Below, in pieces: positions 35,528 to 43,794 of a DNA stretch of 64,000 nucleotides. The stretch comes from Chryseobacterium indoltheticum (GTDB lineage: Bacteria > Bacteroidota > Bacteroidia > Flavobacteriales > Weeksellaceae): positions 1,178,001 to 1,242,000 of the forward strand of contig NZ_CP033929.1 in NCBI RefSeq assembly GCF_003815915.1. The letters are read 5' to 3'. Under the pieces are notes generated by a model that searched no databases, was not told the DNA's origin, and saw only the letters and a program-made list of their open reading frames with translations. Position 1 is the first letter of the stretch, and each line of letters starts with the position of its first letter. Made by a program: the position numbers and the translations under genes.

Positions 35528-36943
35528 ATGAAAAGGATATTTCTTTTATTATTGTCTGCGTCGGTAGCATCGGTATCTTGTTCAGGTGGTGGATCTTCTT
35601 CTGTAGGGAAGCCTGGAACAAAAGGAGAATTGATACCTAGAGAAAAAACAAAATCATTCGTTGCACAGAGACCTTATGGTATGGTGGCAATTCCTGGCGG
35701 TTCTTTTATTGCTGGTATGGCCGATGAATCATTTACCAATAACGGTGAAACTGCACCTTTGAAAACGGTAACTGTTGCTCCTTTCTTTATGGATGAAGCA
35801 GAAACTACTAATGCAGAATACAGAGTTTTCATCAATTATGTAAGAGATTCTATCGCTAGAACTATGCTTGCTGAAGCAGCAGGTGAAGGCGGTGAAGGTG
35901 GCGGCCGAGGTGCAAGCATCGGAGATTACGCTTATCTTGCTAAAAAAGAAGAAGACCTTACACCTTATCAGGAATATCTTGAAGGAGCTGGTGGAAGAGA
36001 TGATGGTTTCGATGCAAGCAAAAAATTAGACTGGAAAATTCCATTACACTGGAATACGTCTAAATATCCTGATGTAGAATACGCTGAAGTTCTTGAGTCT
36101 ATGTATTTACCTGCATCTTCTAGAGTAGGTAGCGAAAGACTTATTGATGTAAGCAAACTAAAATACAATTATAGATGGGGAGATATGGATGCTGCCCTTG
36201 CTGATAACGAAAGAGGTGTAAACTTCTTGAGAAGCGAAAGCATTGCAATCTATCCAGATACAACAGTTTGGGTTAATGATTTCCACTTTACTTATAATGA
36301 GCCTTTATTTGAGCAGTATTTCTGGCACAAAGCTTACAAAGATTATCCTGTTGTTGGGGTAACTTGGGATCAGGCAAGAGCATACTGTGACTTCAGAACT
36401 AAATTGAAGTCTGATTATAATGAAAGCTTGAAAAGAAAACAACAAAGACCTTTACGTTTCCGTCTTCCTAATGAAATGGAGTGGGAATACGCAGCAAGAG
36501 GTGGTAAGCAAAATGCTACTTATCCTTGGGGTGGTCCTTATTTGATGGATGATAGAGGTTGTTATCTAGCAAACTTCAAGCCAAAGAGAGGTAGCTATAT
36601 GGAAGATGAGATAAAAGGTACGTATACTTACACAGCACCGGTAAAAAAATTCAAAAAGAATACTTTTGGGTTATTTGATATGGCTGGTAACGTATCTGAG
36701 TGGACTGATTCAGGATACAACAATTCTGCATACGGATTCTCTTCTACTTTAAATCCTTCTATTAAATCTAAAACAGACGACAAAAAATCAGTAAGAGGAG
36801 GTTCTTGGAAAGATGTTGGTTATATGTTGATGACAGGTGCAAGAGACTGGGAAAACAAAGATTCTGCTAGAAGTTATATCGGTTTCAGAACGGTACAAGA
36901 TATTCCTGAAGCAGCTGTTAAAGCGAAAAGAGTTAACAGATAA
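35528..36943 (+). CDS. gldK: T9SS/gliding motility lipoprotein GldK
   Basis: GldK (471 residues), the outer-membrane ring component of T9SS (PorK homologue). It has lipobox SVSC with Cys18 and a formylglycine-generating-enzyme/SUMF1-like domain: GMVAIPGGSFIAG near 50, FRLPNEMEWEYAARGG near 315, FDMAGNVSEWT near 385 and SYIGFRTVQ near 455. The fold is used structurally here. It opens the conserved order gldK-gldL-gldM-gldN; spacers are 55, 38 and 22 bp, consistent with one operon. Confidence 0.96.
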   Translation: MKRIFLLLLSASVASVSCSGGGSSSVGKPGTKGELIPREKTKSFVAQRPYGMVAIPGGSFIAGMADESFTNNGETAPLKTVTVAPFFMDEAETTNAEYRVFINYVRDSIARTMLAEAAGEGGEGGGRGASIGDYAYLAKKEEDLTPYQEYLEGAGGRDDGFDASKKLDWKIPLHWNTSKYPDVEYAEVLESMYLPASSRVGSERLIDVSKLKYNYRWGDMDAALADNERGVNFLRSESIAIYPDTTVWVNDFHFTYNEPLFEQYFWHKAYKDYPVVGVTWDQARAYCDFRTKLKSDYNESLKRKQQRPLRFRLPNEMEWEYAARGGKQNATYPWGGPYLMDDRGCYLANFKPKRGSYMEDEIKGTYTYTAPVKKFKKNTFGLFDMAGNVSEWTDSGYNNSAYGFSSTLNPSIKSKTDDKKSVRGGSWKDVGYMLMTGARDWENKDSARSYIGFRTVQDIPEAAVKAKRVNR

Positions 36944-36998
36944 TATTGCTTAAATCATTTTTATTATCAATTCATAACACTTAAAAAAACTAACTTAT

Positions 36999-37691
36999 AT
37001 GTTTAAGACTAAAGATGCTTGGATGAATTTCTTCTATTCATTCGGTGCTGCAATTGTAATTCTTGGAGCTTGGCTTAAAATTACTCACATTACCTTGGGA
37101 CCTATTAACGGAAACATCGCTCTTACCGTAGGGCTTGTAACTGAGGCAATTATCTTTATCATTTTTGCATTCGACCCTCCTGCTGCTGAAGAGTCGTACC
37201 ACTGGGAAAACGTTTATCCTGAATTGTTGGATAAGCATGCAAACCCAAATCCTTTACATTCAAACATTTCTGCTAAAAATACAAGCGCTCAGTTTGCTGA
37301 GCTGGAGAACTCTCTTTCAACTAAGTTAGATAAAATGCTTCAGGATGCTAAGCTTGATGTACAATTGTTTGACAGATTAAGAACAGGGATTGATAAATTT
37401 TCAAACTCAGTAGATCAAATCAACCAAACTGTTGATGTATCTGCTTCTACACACAAATATAATGATCAGTTAAACAAAGCTGCTGCACACATGGAAAGCA
37501 TGAATGCTCTTTATGCAATGCAGTTAGAAAACGGTCAGAGACAATCAGATTTTGCTAAAAAATATGTTGATGATATGCAGAAATCAGCAGAGCAATCTGA
37601 GAAATTTAATCAAGAATTACAAGGTTTAACTACTAACTTAAACAGCTTAAATAGAGTTTATGGTGGTATGTTAACTGCTATGAAGTCATAA
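36999..37691 (+). CDS. gldL: T9SS motor inner-membrane protein GldL
   Basis: GldL (230 residues). Two transmembrane helices at residues about 11-28 and 37-58 are followed by a coiled-coil-like cytoplasmic tail rich in Asn, Gln and Lys. The buried Glu49 (GLVTEAIIF) matches the acidic residue known to matter for proton-powered rotation in the GldLM motor. It couples the inner-membrane proton gradient to T9SS export and gliding, together with GldM. Confidence 0.97.
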   Translation: MFKTKDAWMNFFYSFGAAIVILGAWLKITHITLGPINGNIALTVGLVTEAIIFIIFAFDPPAAEESYHWENVYPELLDKHANPNPLHSNISAKNTSAQFAELENSLSTKLDKMLQDAKLDVQLFDRLRTGIDKFSNSVDQINQTVDVSASTHKYNDQLNKAAAHMESMNALYAMQLENGQRQSDFAKKYVDDMQKSAEQSEKFNQELQGLTTNLNSLNRVYGGMLTAMKS

Positions 37692-37729
37692 TCCTTAACC
37701 ATTAATTAAATAAAACTAAAGAAAAGAGA

Positions 37730-39322
37730 ATGGCAAAAGGAAAACAGACTCCACGTCAGAAGATGATCAACCTAATGTATTTGGTGTTCATCGCTATGAT
37801 GGCCCTAAACATTGATGTTGAAATCATCAGATCGTATTACGATTCTACAAGAGCCCTAAATGAAACAAGGTTTTTGACAGAGCAAAAAAATGAAGATATT
37901 TTTGAAAAAACATTAGAGGCAAAAGCTCAGCAAGTACCTGACACTTATGCTACACCTTGGGAACAGTATAAAACACTGAAGAGCAAGATTGATGTTTTGG
38001 TAAGCTCTGCAGAAGATATTAAAGTTACGCTGAAAAAGCAATCAGACTTCCATGATAAAGATCCTAAAACAGGAAAAGACATGGACGTAAGTGAGAACTT
38101 CTCAGCATTGAATAATAATGAGGCTACAACTGAATATTTCTTTAAAGATGGCGACGAAAATTCTCCTTCTCCAAAAGCTTTGGAGCTTAAAAAGAAATTG
38201 GATGACGTAAGATCTTATATTGTAGCTACTTTTGGAGGTAACGCACAGTTATTGAAATTAGTTGAAAGAGCAAACAGATCCATCATTGCAGACTATCCTG
38301 CCGGAAAATCTCCGAATGGTAAGACTTGGTTTCAGAATAAATTCTATCACCAACCTCTTATTGCTGCGATTTCAAATCTTGAGATTATTCAGAATGACGC
38401 AAGAAACGTACAATCGGATGCATTGGCGTTGATGCTTCAGGAAAAAGTAGATGCTAGTATTAAGTTTACAAGTTATGAAGCGATTGTTTCTGCTCCAACA
38501 GATGTTCAAGCTGGTAAAAAAGCTGAAGCGGTTGTAATGCTTGGTAACTATTCAAACAGTAGTAAAATCAGCATCAGTGGTGTAAGCAGACAAGAAAACG
38601 GTAAAGGATATCTTCCTTTAAATACTGGAGGTCTTGGAGAGAAAAAGATTGGTGGAGTAATTACTTTAACAGATGCTACAGGAAAAGCTCAGCAATTCCC
38701 GTTCACACATACTTATAATGTAATCGCTGGTCCTCAACAGGTAAAACTAGAACAAGGGCTATTGCTTTCTGCTGATAAGATGAATGTAATGTATAGAGGA
38801 TTAGAAAACCCTGTTACAGGATCTATCCTTGGTGCAGACAATGCTAAACTATCTTTATCTGCTCCGGGAGCAGTGGTTAAGAATACTGGTAAAGGTAAGT
38901 GGAATGTTGTTCCATCTACTGGAAATATTGTGAAATTAACTCTATCAGGTACAGATCCTACTGGAAAAACAGTATCGCAAGTATTTGAATATAGAATTAA
39001 GGGAGTTCCTAGACCACAAGGTCAGATCAGAGGAAAGGCTGTTAATTTTATGCCTGTTGGTTCTATTCCAAATCAAATTGTTGCTGCGGCATTACCTGAT
39101 TTTGATTTCCCGGTTTCGTTTACTGTTAACAGTTTCATTTTGAAACTTCCAGGCAGAGCTGGTACTATGATTCAAGGTAACTCATTATCTTCTGCAGAAG
39201 GGTTAATCAGAAATCTTAGACCGGGTGATGTTGTTCAGATTTATGATATCCAAGCTACGGCTACTGGACTTGGTAATCAACGATTGAAAGAAATATCACC
39301 AGTTATTATCAATGTTCAATAA
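37730..39322 (+). CDS. gldM: T9SS motor protein GldM
   Basis: GldM (530 residues). A short cytoplasmic N-terminus with Arg9 (TPRQKMINLMYLVF) enters a single transmembrane helix at residues about 12-27; the long periplasmic part carries repeated beta domains. Arg9 is the residue reported to face GldL Glu49. It forms the periplasmic arm that transmits rotation to the GldKN ring. Confidence 0.97.
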   Translation: MAKGKQTPRQKMINLMYLVFIAMMALNIDVEIIRSYYDSTRALNETRFLTEQKNEDIFEKTLEAKAQQVPDTYATPWEQYKTLKSKIDVLVSSAEDIKVTLKKQSDFHDKDPKTGKDMDVSENFSALNNNEATTEYFFKDGDENSPSPKALELKKKLDDVRSYIVATFGGNAQLLKLVERANRSIIADYPAGKSPNGKTWFQNKFYHQPLIAAISNLEIIQNDARNVQSDALALMLQEKVDASIKFTSYEAIVSAPTDVQAGKKAEAVVMLGNYSNSSKISISGVSRQENGKGYLPLNTGGLGEKKIGGVITLTDATGKAQQFPFTHTYNVIAGPQQVKLEQGLLLSADKMNVMYRGLENPVTGSILGADNAKLSLSAPGAVVKNTGKGKWNVVPSTGNIVKLTLSGTDPTGKTVSQVFEYRIKGVPRPQGQIRGKAVNFMPVGSIPNQIVAAALPDFDFPVSFTVNSFILKLPGRAGTMIQGNSLSSAEGLIRNLRPGDVVQIYDIQATATGLGNQRLKEISPVIINVQ

Positions 39323-39344
39323 CATTAATTTGTAAATTCATATT

Positions 39345-40283
39345 ATGAAAAAATATATTAGCAGTCTTTTAGTATTAGCTTCTGGGTTTGCATTTTCTCA
39401 GACTATTCTAAATGCTTCTTCACCGGAAGAATTCAGACAGATGAGAGCTGAAAATATGAAAAAAGTAGGAGATACTGTTATCAGCAATAAAATAACCCCA
39501 CTTGAATATGGCTTTGTAGATGAAAAAGACATCTTAAAAAGTATGATGGTTTGGGAAATAATTGACCTTAATGATAAAATTAATCAGCCATTCTACTATG
39601 ATAATCCCAATGGATTAACATCTAGAACTACAAGATCTTTGTATCAGATTTTATTAGATGCAGCTTTAAGTGGCCAGATTGATGAAGTTTATGAAGATGA
39701 AAACTTTTCTACTAAATCTACTCCTGAAGCGATTAGAAAGAAGTTGGAGAGTGAAAGAATTGATGATGAATTAATTGAAATTATTAACTCTGGAAGAACT
39801 CCTACAGAGGCCGAGAAAAAGCAATATGTAGACTTAATCAGAACAACTACTGATAAAGTTAAAGTTCTAAAGATTATGGGAATGTGGTTCATCGACAAAA
39901 GAGATGGTATGATGAAATACAGACCTATTGGTATTGCTGCAATGGGACCTGACCCAACTTCAATTGGAAGAATAGGACCAGATGGTCAGCCTTTAGCTGG
40001 AGCCGACGAATTAGTTGATTTATTTTGGGTTTATTATCCAAAAGCAAGAGATATTTTAGCAAACAATTATGTCTACAACAGAGCAAATTCGTCAGCGGAT
40101 TTATCTTTTGATGATATAATTAATGCAAGAAGATTCTCTTCAATCATCTATAAATCAAGCAATGGTCTTGGAGATGGTACAATTAAAGATTATATTCCTA
40201 GAAATGCTGAAGAGCAATTGGCTGAAAGCCAAAGAATCAAAGATCAGATTCTTCAAATGGAAAATGATATGTGGAATTACTAA
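39345..40283 (+). CDS. gldN: T9SS/gliding protein GldN
   Basis: GldN (312 residues; PorN homologue). It has a signal peptide (residues 1-19, FAFSQ) and a periplasmic body with RPIGIAAMGPDPTSIG near 190 and DLFWVYYPKARDIL near 225, typical of the family. It pairs with GldK in the outer-membrane-associated ring. It is the last gene of the gldKLMN operon, followed by a strong terminator. Confidence 0.96.
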   Translation: MKKYISSLLVLASGFAFSQTILNASSPEEFRQMRAENMKKVGDTVISNKITPLEYGFVDEKDILKSMMVWEIIDLNDKINQPFYYDNPNGLTSRTTRSLYQILLDAALSGQIDEVYEDENFSTKSTPEAIRKKLESERIDDELIEIINSGRTPTEAEKKQYVDLIRTTTDKVKVLKIMGMWFIDKRDGMMKYRPIGIAAMGPDPTSIGRIGPDGQPLAGADELVDLFWVYYPKARDILANNYVYNRANSSADLSFDDIINARRFSSIIYKSSNGLGDGTIKDYIPRNAEEQLAESQRIKDQILQMENDMWNY

Positions 40284-40301
40284 ATTTCACTTGATATTTA
40301 T

Positions 40302-40333
40302 AAAAAACCTGAGTACTTTTACTCAGGTTTTTT
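40302..40333 (+). terminator. terminator of the gldKLMN operon
   Basis: A perfect 14-bp stem AAAAAACCTGAGTA / TACTCAGGTTTTTT with a CTTT loop and a T-tract, 19 bp past gldN. Confidence 0.92.
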
Positions 40334-40411
40334 TGTTAGAAAATGACTTTTCATAAATACAATTTAATAACGCATTCGATTGTTATTGCTTTTAAAAATT
40401 AAGAATTTGAT

Positions 40412-41458
40412 ATGAGAAATGTAGATTACATCATAGTGGGTGATGGTTATGCGGCTTTGTTTTTTGCTCATCAGTTATTATTAAATAACAAATCATTTGT
40501 AATTTTCTCGGAGGGTAAGAAAAGTGCATCGCAAATTTCTGCCGGAATTATTAATCCCGTAGTTTTAAAAAAGTTTACTACATTTTGGTTAGCTCAGGAA
40601 CAAATTGATTTTCTAAAAAAATCTCTTAAAGAAATAGAATCTTATACAGGTCACAATTATCTGATAGAATCTCCTATTCATAGAATTTTTCATGATGAGA
40701 ACGAACAGAAACTTTGGCTTAAAAAATCTGATAATGATGAGTTAAGAAACTTTTTAGATGAAAATTTCGATCATTTAAATGGTGTAAAAAACGATTTTCA
40801 GACTGGAAAGGTCAATCAGTCAGCGAGACTGAATGTTAAAGGATTTTTTAACGGTTTATTGAGTTATTTAGAAAATAAAGGGAATTTGATCAAAGAAAAA
40901 TTTGATTATTCACTAATCGATACTTCAAATTCTACTTACCAAGATTTTAGCTTTAAAAACATCTTGTTCAGCGAAGGAATAGGGGTAAAAGAAAATCCTT
41001 ACTTTTCAGATATTGCTGTTAATCCAAACAAAGGTCATCATATTCGTGTAAAGCTTTCTGAATCTATTCCTAAAGATATTACCATTAAGAAAAAGCACTT
41101 TTTGTTTCCTTTGGATGATAATCTCCATTTTTATGGCGGAACGTACGACCGTGAACAACTTCATCACGAAATTGACAATTCTGCAGTCGCACAGTTAAAA
41201 AAAGGTCTTTCAGAATTTTATATGTCTGATTTTGAGATTAAGGAAGTGCATTTTGGTTTCAGACCTACCGTAAAAGATAGGAGACCTATTTTGGGAAGGC
41301 ATTCTCAGCATCACAATTTTTATGTTTTTAATGGTTTAGGAGCCCGCGGAATTCTTAATGGCTGCTATTTCTCAAAAACATTGTTCGATTATATAGAAAA
41401 TAATATTCCCTTGCCCAAAGAGATTTCAATCGATAGGTTTAATCAAAAAGACGCTTAA
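40412..41458 (+). CDS. FAD-dependent oxidoreductase (DAO family)
   Basis: A 348-residue FAD-binding protein of the D-amino-acid oxidase type. The dinucleotide-binding start is VDYIIVGDGYAALFFA (GxGxxA form), with SAGIINPVV near 45, GGTYDREQ near 243 and FNGLGARGIL near 310, the C-terminal FAD motif. No signal peptide. The substrate is unknown (glycine or D-amino acid oxidase-like, or a tRNA-modifying relative). Its last codons lie inside the terminator hairpin at 41445-41472. Confidence 0.88.
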   Translation: MRNVDYIIVGDGYAALFFAHQLLLNNKSFVIFSEGKKSASQISAGIINPVVLKKFTTFWLAQEQIDFLKKSLKEIESYTGHNYLIESPIHRIFHDENEQKLWLKKSDNDELRNFLDENFDHLNGVKNDFQTGKVNQSARLNVKGFFNGLLSYLENKGNLIKEKFDYSLIDTSNSTYQDFSFKNILFSEGIGVKENPYFSDIAVNPNKGHHIRVKLSESIPKDITIKKKHFLFPLDDNLHFYGGTYDREQLHHEIDNSAVAQLKKGLSEFYMSDFEIKEVHFGFRPTVKDRRPILGRHSQHHNFYVFNGLGARGILNGCYFSKTLFDYIENNIPLPKEISIDRFNQKDA

Positions 41459-41472
41459 AAAAGCGTCTTTTT
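41445..41472. terminator. bidirectional terminator overlapping the end of the FAD oxidoreductase gene
   Basis: A 12-bp stem AAAAAGACGCTT / AAGCGTCTTTTT with an AAAA loop. It begins within the last codons of the plus gene and ends at the stop codon of the minus lipoprotein gene. Confidence 0.9.
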
Positions 41473-41853
41473 TTATTGTAATGCGATTTTTTTGGTGGGT
41501 TGATCTTTTTTTGCATGAAATAAAACCATGTCAGCATCTTTTTTTAAGAAAGTGACTTCATATTTTGTTTCAGTAAATTGATATTTGTTATCATCAGTAG
41601 AAAAACCGGGGTTTTCTGCATTTTTATAAAGTTCATAAGATTGCCCGTTAAGTCTTACAATGACAGTATTCTTGGTGTTATTCGTAATGATTTCCATTTC
41701 ATCACCATGACGGTCAGCGAGTGTTACCTTAGTGATGTCGTCTTGAGAGATTGGTTTTTCTTGCTTAACGATTGATGTGTCTGGGTCTTTAGCCGAGTGT
41801 TTACAGGCTGATAGAGTGAGGATTATAAGAAATCCGGGTAAAAGTTTTTTCAT
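41473..41853 (-). CDS. small hypothetical lipoprotein (possibly MliC-like)
   Basis: A 126-residue lipoprotein with lipobox LSAC (Cys17), a short charged linker and a compact beta-rich domain (TLADRHGDEMEIITNN; VIVRLNGQSYELYK; YEVTFLKKD). Size and beta pattern resemble the lysozyme-inhibitor MliC fold, but the family's diagnostic cysteines are absent, so this is only a possibility. Its upstream spacer holds a 10-bp inverted repeat at 41854-41912. Confidence 0.7.
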   Translation of the reverse strand: MKKLLPGFLIILTLSACKHSAKDPDTSIVKQEKPISQDDITKVTLADRHGDEMEIITNNTKNTVIVRLNGQSYELYKNAENPGFSTDDNKYQFTETKYEVTFLKKDADMVLFHAKKDQPTKKIALQ

Positions 41854-41912
41854 TTGTAATTTTGGTTTTTAAAGGTTTCATATTATTTTGCTTTGGTTGT
41901 GTAAAATTACAA
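41854..41912. repeat. 10-bp inverted repeat upstream of a lipoprotein gene
   Basis: TTGTAATTTT (41854-41863) and AAAATTACAA (41903-41912) are perfect inverted copies 39 bp apart, beginning directly at the gene's start codon. It could be an operator or an mRNA leader structure. Confidence 0.4.
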
Positions 41913-42082
41913 TTATTTTTCCTTAAAATATGTTAATTTTTAATAATTTAAAGAATTTAGATTCTGAATATAGTCTTTTTTTAATGTTAAATATAATTAA
42001 TTGGTTCTCTCATTCATTTTTCAGCTGATTTCAAGAAGAGTTAAATTTTGTTAATAGTGAATTAAGTATTAAAATCTCAGCT

Positions 42083-42090
42083 TACATTTG
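42083..42090 (+). promoter_or_regulatory. -7 element close to the start of a small membrane protein gene
   Basis: TACATTTG, with TTA 18 bp upstream in the -33 position. The ATG at 42100 lies only 9 bp after this box, so a transcript from it would be nearly leaderless. Confidence 0.4.
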
Positions 42091-42099
42091 CAACTTGTA

Positions 42100-42489
42100 A
42101 TGAGAAACTATATTGTATACTTTTTGACAACGCTTTTTCTGCTATTCGTAGTGGAAAGCAAACTTAATGTCAAAACTTTGTACAATGACTTTTCAACTCA
42201 TATTTCTCACAATTATCCTGAAAAGGTAGATCACTCAACTCATTCTGTACAGAAGTTTTCTATTCAGCAATCTACTGACAGTGGTGATAATTTTTCATTT
42301 GATGTTGCAGAAGAAGATTTTCAGTTAGCTGACAGTCTGCAGACAATTATTACTTTTGCCTGTGTTTTCGGACTGATTTATTCTTTTGGGCTATTATTCA
42401 AAAAAAGGGTTAAACCTTCAATTCCCAATTTTTTACAGCATATTCATTCTGTAAAAACGTTTATTCTGGTTCGATCTATCAGAATCTAA
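42100..42489 (+). CDS. hypothetical membrane protein upstream of an RND system
   Basis: A 129-residue protein, not recognised. I chose ATG 42100; an in-frame TTG at 42088 would add four residues but overlaps a -7-like box. It has one N-terminal hydrophobic segment (residues about 4-18), a polar middle with Ser, His and Asp, and a second hydrophobic segment near residues 84-103 followed by a basic tail. It lies 140 bp before the RND adaptor and may share its regulation, though a hairpin (42511-42535) lies between. Confidence 0.65.
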   Translation: MRNYIVYFLTTLFLLFVVESKLNVKTLYNDFSTHISHNYPEKVDHSTHSVQKFSIQQSTDSGDNFSFDVAEEDFQLADSLQTIITFACVFGLIYSFGLLFKKRVKPSIPNFLQHIHSVKTFILVRSIRI

Positions 42490-42510
42490 AATCTCGTTTT
42501 CCGATTATCA

Positions 42511-42535
42511 TTTTGGCTCCAAAACGGAGCTAAAA
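42511..42535 (+). other. hairpin without T-tract before the RND adaptor gene
   Basis: A 10-bp stem TTTTGGCTCC / GGAGCTAAAA (one G-T pair) with a 5-nt loop. No T-run follows, so it is more likely an mRNA structure than a terminator. Confidence 0.5.
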
Positions 42536-42628
42536 GCATTGCGTTGTGACTTTTCTGGTTTTCACAAAGTAAATATTTTCAAAATTATTATTCAATCAAC
42601 ATTTAACGATTTATACCACTCTAAAATT

Positions 42629-43714
42629 ATGATGAAAAGAGTTGTCCCAGGCGTTGTATTAAGCGCTGTTCTCTTACTGTTTAGCTGTAACGAGAAGAAG
42701 GAAGAAAAACAAGAAGACTCAGTGTATCCGGTGACTTCCCCCGTAAAAATGGATACCATTATTAATAAAGACTTTGTTGCTCAGGTACAGTCTGTAAAAA
42801 ATATCGAAGTGCGGGCTCAGGAAAAAGGTTTCCTAGAAAAAATCTATGTAGACGAAGGTCAGTATGTAAAGGCTGGACAGACATTATTCAGAATTATGCC
42901 TCAGGTTTATCAGGCCGAATTATTAAAAGCAAAAGCTGAAGTAGAGCAGGCTTCAATTGAATTGAGAAATGCAAGTACACTTGCCAACAATGATATCGTT
43001 TCAAAGAACGAGAGATTAATGGCAAAAGCAAAACTAGACGCAGCCAATGCAGAAATGAGATTGGCGCAAATTCACCTTTCATTTACTGATATCAAAGCGC
43101 CATTTTCAGGTGTAATTGATAGAATTCCTTTAAAATTGGGAAGTCTCGTTGATGAAGGTGATCTTTTGACTACACTTTCAGACAATACCAATATTTACAC
43201 ATATTTCAATGTTTCGGAACCTGAATATCTCAATTATCAGACTAATGTTGCAGGCCGTGGAAATCAAAATGTAAGTTTGGTGATGGCAAACGGAGATTTG
43301 TTTAATCAGACTGGAGAAATTCAGACCATTGAAGGGCAGTTTGATAATGAAACGGGAAATATCGCTTTCAGAGCCAAGTTTCCAAATCCTGAAAAGCTGT
43401 TAAGAAATGGTGAAACCGGAAAAATCAGAATGACTTTGCCGCTCAAAAATGCATTAATCATTCCTCAGAAAGCTACTTATGAAATTCAGGATCAGAAATA
43501 TGTTTTTGTAATTGATAAAAACGGAGTTGCAAAATCAAAAAATATCAAAGTGTCTTATGAGCTTCCGGATATCTATGTTGTTTCTTCAGGGATTTCTCCG
43601 GATGAAAAAATCTTGTTAGAAGGTGTTCAGAAGGTGAAAGATGATCAGAAAGTAAAGGTGAAATTTCAGGATCCGAAGAAAGTTCTTCAGTCTTTAAAAT
43701 TAAAAGCAGAGTAA
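42629..43714 (+). CDS. RND efflux periplasmic adaptor (membrane fusion protein), lipoprotein
   Basis: About 361 residues from ATG 42629 (a second ATG follows at 42632; an upstream in-frame ATG would add 30 residues ahead of the signal). The lipobox LFSC places the lipid anchor at about Cys19 and is followed by a charged linker. The lipoyl/barrel-sandwich halves flank a helical hairpin (AEVEQASIELRNAS), with LSFTDIKAPFSGVIDRIP as the classic MFP motif, then beta-barrel and membrane-proximal domains. It is the first gene of an AcrA-AcrB-TolC type operon. Confidence 0.93.
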   Translation: MMKRVVPGVVLSAVLLLFSCNEKKEEKQEDSVYPVTSPVKMDTIINKDFVAQVQSVKNIEVRAQEKGFLEKIYVDEGQYVKAGQTLFRIMPQVYQAELLKAKAEVEQASIELRNASTLANNDIVSKNERLMAKAKLDAANAEMRLAQIHLSFTDIKAPFSGVIDRIPLKLGSLVDEGDLLTTLSDNTNIYTYFNVSEPEYLNYQTNVAGRGNQNVSLVMANGDLFNQTGEIQTIEGQFDNETGNIAFRAKFPNPEKLLRNGETGKIRMTLPLKNALIIPQKATYEIQDQKYVFVIDKNGVAKSKNIKVSYELPDIYVVSSGISPDEKILLEGVQKVKDDQKVKVKFQDPKKVLQSLKLKAE

Positions 43715-43794
43715 AAAATAAGTGATAATTGATAAGCGATCATTGATTATTGTTTATCATTCATCATTAATAATTTATCATTTATAATTATTAT
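43715..43794 (+). repeat. TGATAA/TTATCA-rich palindromic spacer
   Basis: The spacer between adaptor and pump carries TGATAATTGATAA (43723-43735) and several TTATCA inverted copies. The same 13-mer recurs between the two transketolase genes (61714-61726). Confidence 0.5.

Noticed and set aside
42541..42568. TTGTGA...TCACAA as a regulator site before the RND operon
   Set aside because: The 6-bp half-sites are short and no matching regulator gene is adjacent; chance cannot be excluded.
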